This document shows, in pieces, positions 24,475 to 27,951 of a DNA stretch of 27,951 nucleotides; position 1 is the first letter of the stretch, and the number at the start of each line of letters is the position of its first letter. The stretch lies in the NCBI GenBank assembly GCA_036564195.1, contig DATCLA010000067.1, forward strand, positions 1 through 27,951. The letters run 5' to 3'. A program made the translations under genes and the position numbers. The notes beneath the pieces were generated by a model. The model ran no database searches. It saw only the letters and a list, made by a program, of their open reading frames with translations, and was not told the origin of the DNA. This DNA comes from DATCLA01 sp036564195. GTDB lineage: Bacteria > Bacillota > UBA4882 > UBA8346.

Positions 24475-26922
24475 CTAACTAACGACAATATTCACCAGAC
24501 GGTCCGGTACGGCAATGATCTTCCGGACGGTCTTTCCGGCAATATTTTTCTGTACGGTCTCATTGGTAAGGGCAATTTGCTGCAACTCCGCAGCGGTACT
24601 GCCTACTGGGACGACCAGCTTTTCACGGATCTTTCCATTCACTTGCAGAACAATCTCGATGTTTTCTTCCGCTGCCAATTCCGGATCCGATTTGGGCCAG
24701 CGTTGTTCGTGCACTGACCCGGCAAACCCCAACCGCTGCCAAATCTCGTCGGTAATATGGGGACAGGCCGGCGCTAGCAGCAGTAAAAAGGTTTTGACTG
24801 CTTCCTGCCAGGCTTCGGTCTGAAAAACCGCGCTTTTCAATTTCGATATATTATTGGAGTACTCCATTAAAGCAGCAATATAGGTATTAAAGGAAAACGA
24901 CTCAATCTCCTGAGTAACCCGGGCTATGGTCTGATGGGTTTTGCGCCGCAATTCCCGCTCACTTTGGGGATTGGAAGCCGGCGGAACCTCCTCCAGCAGC
25001 AGTTCCCAGATACGGTTCAAAAACCGGTAGACGCCTTCAACTCCGCGGCTGTCCCAAGGTCCGCCTTGTTCCCACCGCCAGCCAAACATCAGGTAAGCCC
25101 GGACAGAGTCAGCCCCGTAGGTTTGGACCAGATCATCGGGAGCGACCACGTTGCCCCGAGATTTACTCATTTTTTCGCAGTCTTCACCTAAAATAATTCC
25201 TTGATTACGCAATTTTAGCATTGGTTCATTGAAATCAACCAATCCTAAGTCACGTAAGGCTTTGGTAAAGAAACGGGTATAAATCAAATGCATACAGGCA
25301 TGTTCGATTCCGCCGGTATAAAGATCTACTGGCAACCAATACTTTCCTTCAACCGGATCAAACGGAACCTTGCCTTTGTAATAGGGGCTCAAGTAACCGT
25401 ATTGATACCATGAGGAGCAGATAAAAGTATCCATGGTATCGGTTTCCCGCTCTGCCGGGCCGCCACATTTGGGGCATTTAGTCTTCCGGAAGGCGTCATG
25501 ATATTTTAACGGTGATTCCCCAGTCGGTAGAAACTCGGCATCTTCAGGCAGTAATACCGGCAAATCCTGCTCCGGTACAGGGACCGTGCCACAGTGATCA
25601 CAATAGACAATCGGAATCGGAGCGCCCCAATAACGTTGCCGACTGATTAACCAGTCTCGCAAACGGTAATTCACAGTTTTACGGCCCAGTTTTGTTTCTT
25701 CCAGCCACCGGATCACCCGGTCTTTCGCCTCACTTGCCGCAGTCCCGTCAAATGGGCCGGAATTAACCATCCGCCCTTGATCAACTTCAGTATAAGCTGC
25801 AGTTAAGGTGGAGCCGTCCCAATTCGGAGGAGCAATTACCACTTTCACCGGAAGGTGATATTTGGCTGCAAAAGCAAAATCCCGTTCATCATGAGCCGGA
25901 ACCGCCATAATTGCCCCGGTGCCATAACCCATCATTACATAATCGGCAACCCAGATCGGCACTCTTTCCCCGTTAACCGGATTAATGGCGTAAGCACCGG
26001 TAAAGACTCCGGTTTTCTCTTTGGTAATAGCCATCCGTTCAATCTCTGTCTGCCGACCGGCCTGGGCTACATATTCTTCAACTTGGGCTTGATATTCGGC
26101 AGTAGTGATCTTTTTAACCAAGGGATGTTCCGGAGCCATTACCATAAAAGTGACCCCCCAAAGAGTATCCGGGCGGGTGGTAAAGATTTTAATCTCAGTG
26201 CCGTTTTCGGTATGAAAACTGACTTCCGCACCCTCACTACGACCAATCCAGTTTTGCTGCATGGTAATTACCCGTTCCGGCCAGTCCAAAGAGGAGAAAT
26301 CCAACAATTCCTCCGCGTAATCGGTAATTTTAAGGAACCATTGGTTTAATTCTTTCTTAATTACCGGTGTGCCGCAGCGTTCACAGTGGCGGTCTTCGCC
26401 CCAAACCTGTTCCCGTGCGAGAGTGGTATTACATTGCGGACAGAAGTCGACCGGAGAAAATTTACGATAGGCAATCCCTTTTTCGTAAAATTTCAAAAAG
26501 AACCATTGGGTCCAGCGATAATAATCTGGTAAACAAGTAACGATCTCGCGCCGCCAGTCAAAGATGGTTCCCATGCTTTTTAATTGCTTTCGCATCCGCT
26601 CGATATTGGCCATGGTCCATTTGAAAGGATGAATGCCCCGTTTGATGGCGGCATTTTCCGCCGGTAATCCAAAAGCGTCAAAACCCATCGGGAACAAAAC
26701 ATTATAACCATTCATCCGTTTATATCGGGCGTAAGCGTCGCTGGGTGTAATCGCGTACCAGTGGCCGATATGCAAGTCACCACTGGGATAGGGAAGCATG
26801 GTTAAGGCATAATACTTGGGTTGGTCATATTTTATCTCGGAACGGTACAACCCCGATTCTTCCCACTGCTTTTGCAAACGCGGCTCAATTTCCAAGTGGT
26901 GATAACGTTCTACTTTACTCAT
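24475..26922 (-). CDS. leuS: Leucine--tRNA ligase (LeuRS)
   Basis: Charges tRNA-Leu; 815 residues, class Ia, bacterial type. PYPSGDLHIGH carries the HIGH motif at 51-54; CPQC at 161-164 and CERC at 180-183 form a zinc knuckle; the CP1 editing domain has the threonine-rich TTRPDT at 248-253 and the conserved Asp345 in AHDERDF; KMSKS is at 584-588; the C-terminal VNGKIRE domain is present. The ATG at 26922 has GGAGGG eight bases upstream and is preferred over TTG at 26943, which lacks one. Unlike valS it has no T-box. A 26-codon reading frame overlaps its start by eight bases. It ends in a strong terminator. Confidence 0.98.
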   Translation of the reverse strand: MSKVERYHHLEIEPRLQKQWEESGLYRSEIKYDQPKYYALTMLPYPSGDLHIGHWYAITPSDAYARYKRMNGYNVLFPMGFDAFGLPAENAAIKRGIHPFKWTMANIERMRKQLKSMGTIFDWRREIVTCLPDYYRWTQWFFLKFYEKGIAYRKFSPVDFCPQCNTTLAREQVWGEDRHCERCGTPVIKKELNQWFLKITDYAEELLDFSSLDWPERVITMQQNWIGRSEGAEVSFHTENGTEIKIFTTRPDTLWGVTFMVMAPEHPLVKKITTAEYQAQVEEYVAQAGRQTEIERMAITKEKTGVFTGAYAINPVNGERVPIWVADYVMMGYGTGAIMAVPAHDERDFAFAAKYHLPVKVVIAPPNWDGSTLTAAYTEVDQGRMVNSGPFDGTAASEAKDRVIRWLEETKLGRKTVNYRLRDWLISRQRYWGAPIPIVYCDHCGTVPVPEQDLPVLLPEDAEFLPTGESPLKYHDAFRKTKCPKCGGPAERETDTMDTFICSSWYQYGYLSPYYKGKVPFDPVEGKYWLPVDLYTGGIEHACMHLIYTRFFTKALRDLGLVDFNEPMLKLRNQGIILGEDCEKMSKSRGNVVAPDDLVQTYGADSVRAYLMFGWRWEQGGPWDSRGVEGVYRFLNRIWELLLEEVPPASNPQSERELRRKTHQTIARVTQEIESFSFNTYIAALMEYSNNISKLKSAVFQTEAWQEAVKTFLLLLAPACPHITDEIWQRLGFAGSVHEQRWPKSDPELAAEENIEIVLQVNGKIREKLVVPVGSTAAELQQIALTNETVQKNIAGKTVRKIIAVPDRLVNIVVS

Positions 26923-26995
26923 CTTCTGTCCCTCCAAATTCAAACGCCCCGGCCTCTACCAGGGATTTTAACTCCATTATTAGTTGAGCTTTCAT
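26915..26995 (-). CDS. Possible 26-residue leader or small protein upstream of leuS
   Basis: An ATG at 26995 opens a frame of 26 residues, starting MKAQLIMELKSLVEAG and ending in three acidic residues around a Thr-Glu-Asp-Glu tail, whose TAA overlaps the leuS start in ATGAGTAA. The leuS ribosome site lies inside it, which would couple leuS translation to it. It contains Leu codons CTA, TTA and CTG, but no run of them, so classic attenuation is unlikely. Its own ribosome site is poor. It may be spurious; I do not recognise the peptide. Confidence 0.25.
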   Translation of the reverse strand: MKAQLIMELKSLVEAGAFEFGGTEDE

Positions 26996-27103
26996 AATCC
27001 CGAAATCTTTCCTTTTAGCCACAGGTTAGACACAATCGATTGGGTTAAAAGTTGATAAATATGATGATGAAACCGCCTCAGATTATAAAAACGAATGCAA
27101 AAA

Positions 27104-27436
27104 TCAGGCCAATTGGACGATTCTTGCATCATACCATAAACTTTCCAAGCTATAAAATTCCCGTTCTTCCTGATGCAAAATGTGAATAACCACATTGCCA
27201 AAGTCCAATAAAACCCAGCGGCCTTCGGCATACCCTTCTTTTCTGGTAACCGTAAATCCGGCTTCCGCCAGTTGATCCACAATATGATCGGCAATTGCCC
27301 GGACTTGGACCGGATTATTTCCGGAACCGATCAAAAAATAATCAGTAACTCCGGAAAGTCCGGTTAAATCTAAAATCAAAGGATTAATTGCCTTCTTCTC
27401 CTCTGCCGCCTTAAGCGCGATTTTCAGTAATTCCAT
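27104..27436 (-). CDS. rsfS: Ribosomal silencing factor RsfS
   Basis: Binds ribosomal protein uL14 on the 50S subunit and blocks joining with 30S, slowing translation when nutrients are short; 110 residues, usual for the family (YqeL, Iojap). LILDLTGLSGVTDYFLIGSG at about 20-39, VRAIADHI, EGYAEGRWVLLDFGNVVIHI and the Tyr-containing REFYSLESLW region are family landmarks. It overlaps the end of yqeK by 26 bases, the common yqeK-rsfS order, and lacks a clear ribosome site, so coupling to yqeK is likely. About 180 bases separate it from leuS; a TATAAT (27087-27082) lies there without a good -35. Confidence 0.96.
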   Translation of the reverse strand: MELLKIALKAAEEKKAINPLILDLTGLSGVTDYFLIGSGNNPVQVRAIADHIVDQLAEAGFTVTRKEGYAEGRWVLLDFGNVVIHILHQEEREFYSLESLWYDARIVQLA

Positions 27437-27951
27437 CAGTTAATGAAACACCCTTCTGAATTAATTCGTTTCTTCCCGTCACAGTACGGGGATGAATCAG
27501 ATAACCTTGCCGGATCAGGTATTCAATCGTATGATTATAGATTAGTAACAGTAATTGCTGGGAAGTAAGCTCCAAAGCAGCGGCCCGCAGCTGCTGCACG
27601 GTGGGAAACTGCCTCCCCGGCTCGATCAGATCGGCAACAAAGATTAATTGCGCCAAAGGCGATAGACCCGGCCCTCCCGTAATGTGGTAAGTAATGGCCT
27701 CTAAAATTTCCGGTTGTTCCAGGCCTAATTCTTTCCGGGCCAGTACCGCCGCAACCGGTCCATGTAACAGCAGCGGTTCAACCCGTTCAATATTGTCTAT
27801 AACTATACCAAACTTGGTTGCCAGTTTCAAGAGTAAATCTGTCTGATATTCCCGGCATAAATCATGCAACAGCGCTGCCGGGGACAGCAATTCGGCGGTC
27901 ACCCCAAAACCGGCGGCCAGCTGTCGTGCCGTAGCTTCCACACCCAGACAG
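27411..27951 (-). CDS. yqeK: YqeK-type HD hydrolase, 5' end outside the window
   Basis: HD-domain phosphohydrolase; YqeK enzymes cleave Ap4A symmetrically to two ADP. The reading frame stays open to the window edge: the first visible residues are CLGVEATARQLA, matching the conserved HxLGVxxTA near the family N-terminus, so the start codon and the first metal-binding His lie beyond 27951. A GTG at 27941 is an internal valine codon, not a start. The HD pair is in ALLHDLCREY; LLLHGPVAAVLA and AITYHITGGPGLSPLAQLIFVAD carry further expected metal ligands. Its stop lies inside the rsfS start region, a 26-base overlap. Confidence 0.93.
   Translation of the reverse strand, partial: CLGVEATARQLAAGFGVTAELLSPAALLHDLCREYQTDLLLKLATKFGIVIDNIERVEPLLLHGPVAAVLARKELGLEQPEILEAITYHITGGPGLSPLAQLIFVADLIEPGRQFPTVQQLRAAALELTSQQLLLLIYNHTIEYLIRQGYLIHPRTVTGRNELIQKGVSLTDGITENRA

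Noticed and set aside
25855..26349. 164-codon plus-strand frame inside leuS
   Set aside because: Antisense to the LeuRS editing domain; low-complexity composition and no start signal.
27031..27044. CAATCGATTG palindrome before leuS
   Set aside because: Only ten bases, no extended dyad and no nearby good promoter; may be chance.
26992..27294. 100-codon minus-strand frame overlapping rsfS
   Set aside because: It is rsfS read in another frame plus spacer DNA; RsfS itself is unambiguous in the other frame.

Overview
The window reads as chromosomal DNA of an endospore-forming member of the Bacillota (Firmicutes), clostridia-like rather than Bacillus-like. The evidence is Spo0A, SpoIVB and a CwlD-type cortex amidase, a T-box leader on valS, AddAB rather than RecBCD, many TTG/GTG starts behind strong Shine-Dalgarno sites, a split transketolase and a probable PPi-dependent phosphofructokinase. 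Genus cannot be assigned from the sequence; a deep lineage such as the Hydrogenispora/Limnochordia group is only a guess. No mobile element, CRISPR array, rRNA or tRNA gene was seen. Every gene except folE2 lies on the minus strand, so the layout below runs from high to low coordinates in the direction of transcription.

Region 27951-24349: the end of yqeK (cut by the window edge), rsfS and leuS, with a possible 26-codon reading frame overlapping the leuS start. leuS ends in a clear intrinsic terminator. Region 24417-22785: spoIVB behind a sigma-F/sigma-G-like promoter, then an AT-rich spacer with a sigma-H-like promoter, two near-consensus 0A boxes and a long inverted repeat in front of spo0A. 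Region 22784-16991: a close-packed run of spo0A, a SteA-like protein, a SteB/MctB-like protein, a family 2 glycosyltransferase, a MraY/WecA-like polyprenyl-phosphate sugar transferase, nfo and rnhA. The four genes after spo0A look like one envelope or septum module tied to the sporulation master regulator, and are the best candidate here for an under-described system.

Region 16967-11711: central sugar metabolism. Transketolase N and C halves and phosphofructokinase form one coupled operon with its own promoter. An IclR/KdgR-like regulator follows, with a promoter and a palindromic operator candidate, then a KDG-type PfkB kinase and its terminator. Region 11706-8622: a textbook sigma-A promoter, a valine T-box leader, valS and its terminator. 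Region 8586-1049: cwlD behind a sigma-E-like promoter, then addB and addA, which abut exactly. addA overlaps the end of the convergent folE2 gene (264-1073, the only plus-strand gene) by 25 bp.

Functionally the window mixes housekeeping (two aminoacyl-tRNA synthetases, ribosome silencing, DNA repair by AddAB, Nfo and RNase HI), sporulation control and cortex formation, and a carbon-metabolism block. Points worth a second look are an AddA nuclease domain that carries a complete Fe-S cysteine set in addition to that of AddB, an AddB without a Walker A motif, the spo0A-linked SteA/SteB/glycosyltransferase module, and roughly fivefold enrichment of the tetranucleotide CCGG in two hand-counted samples.
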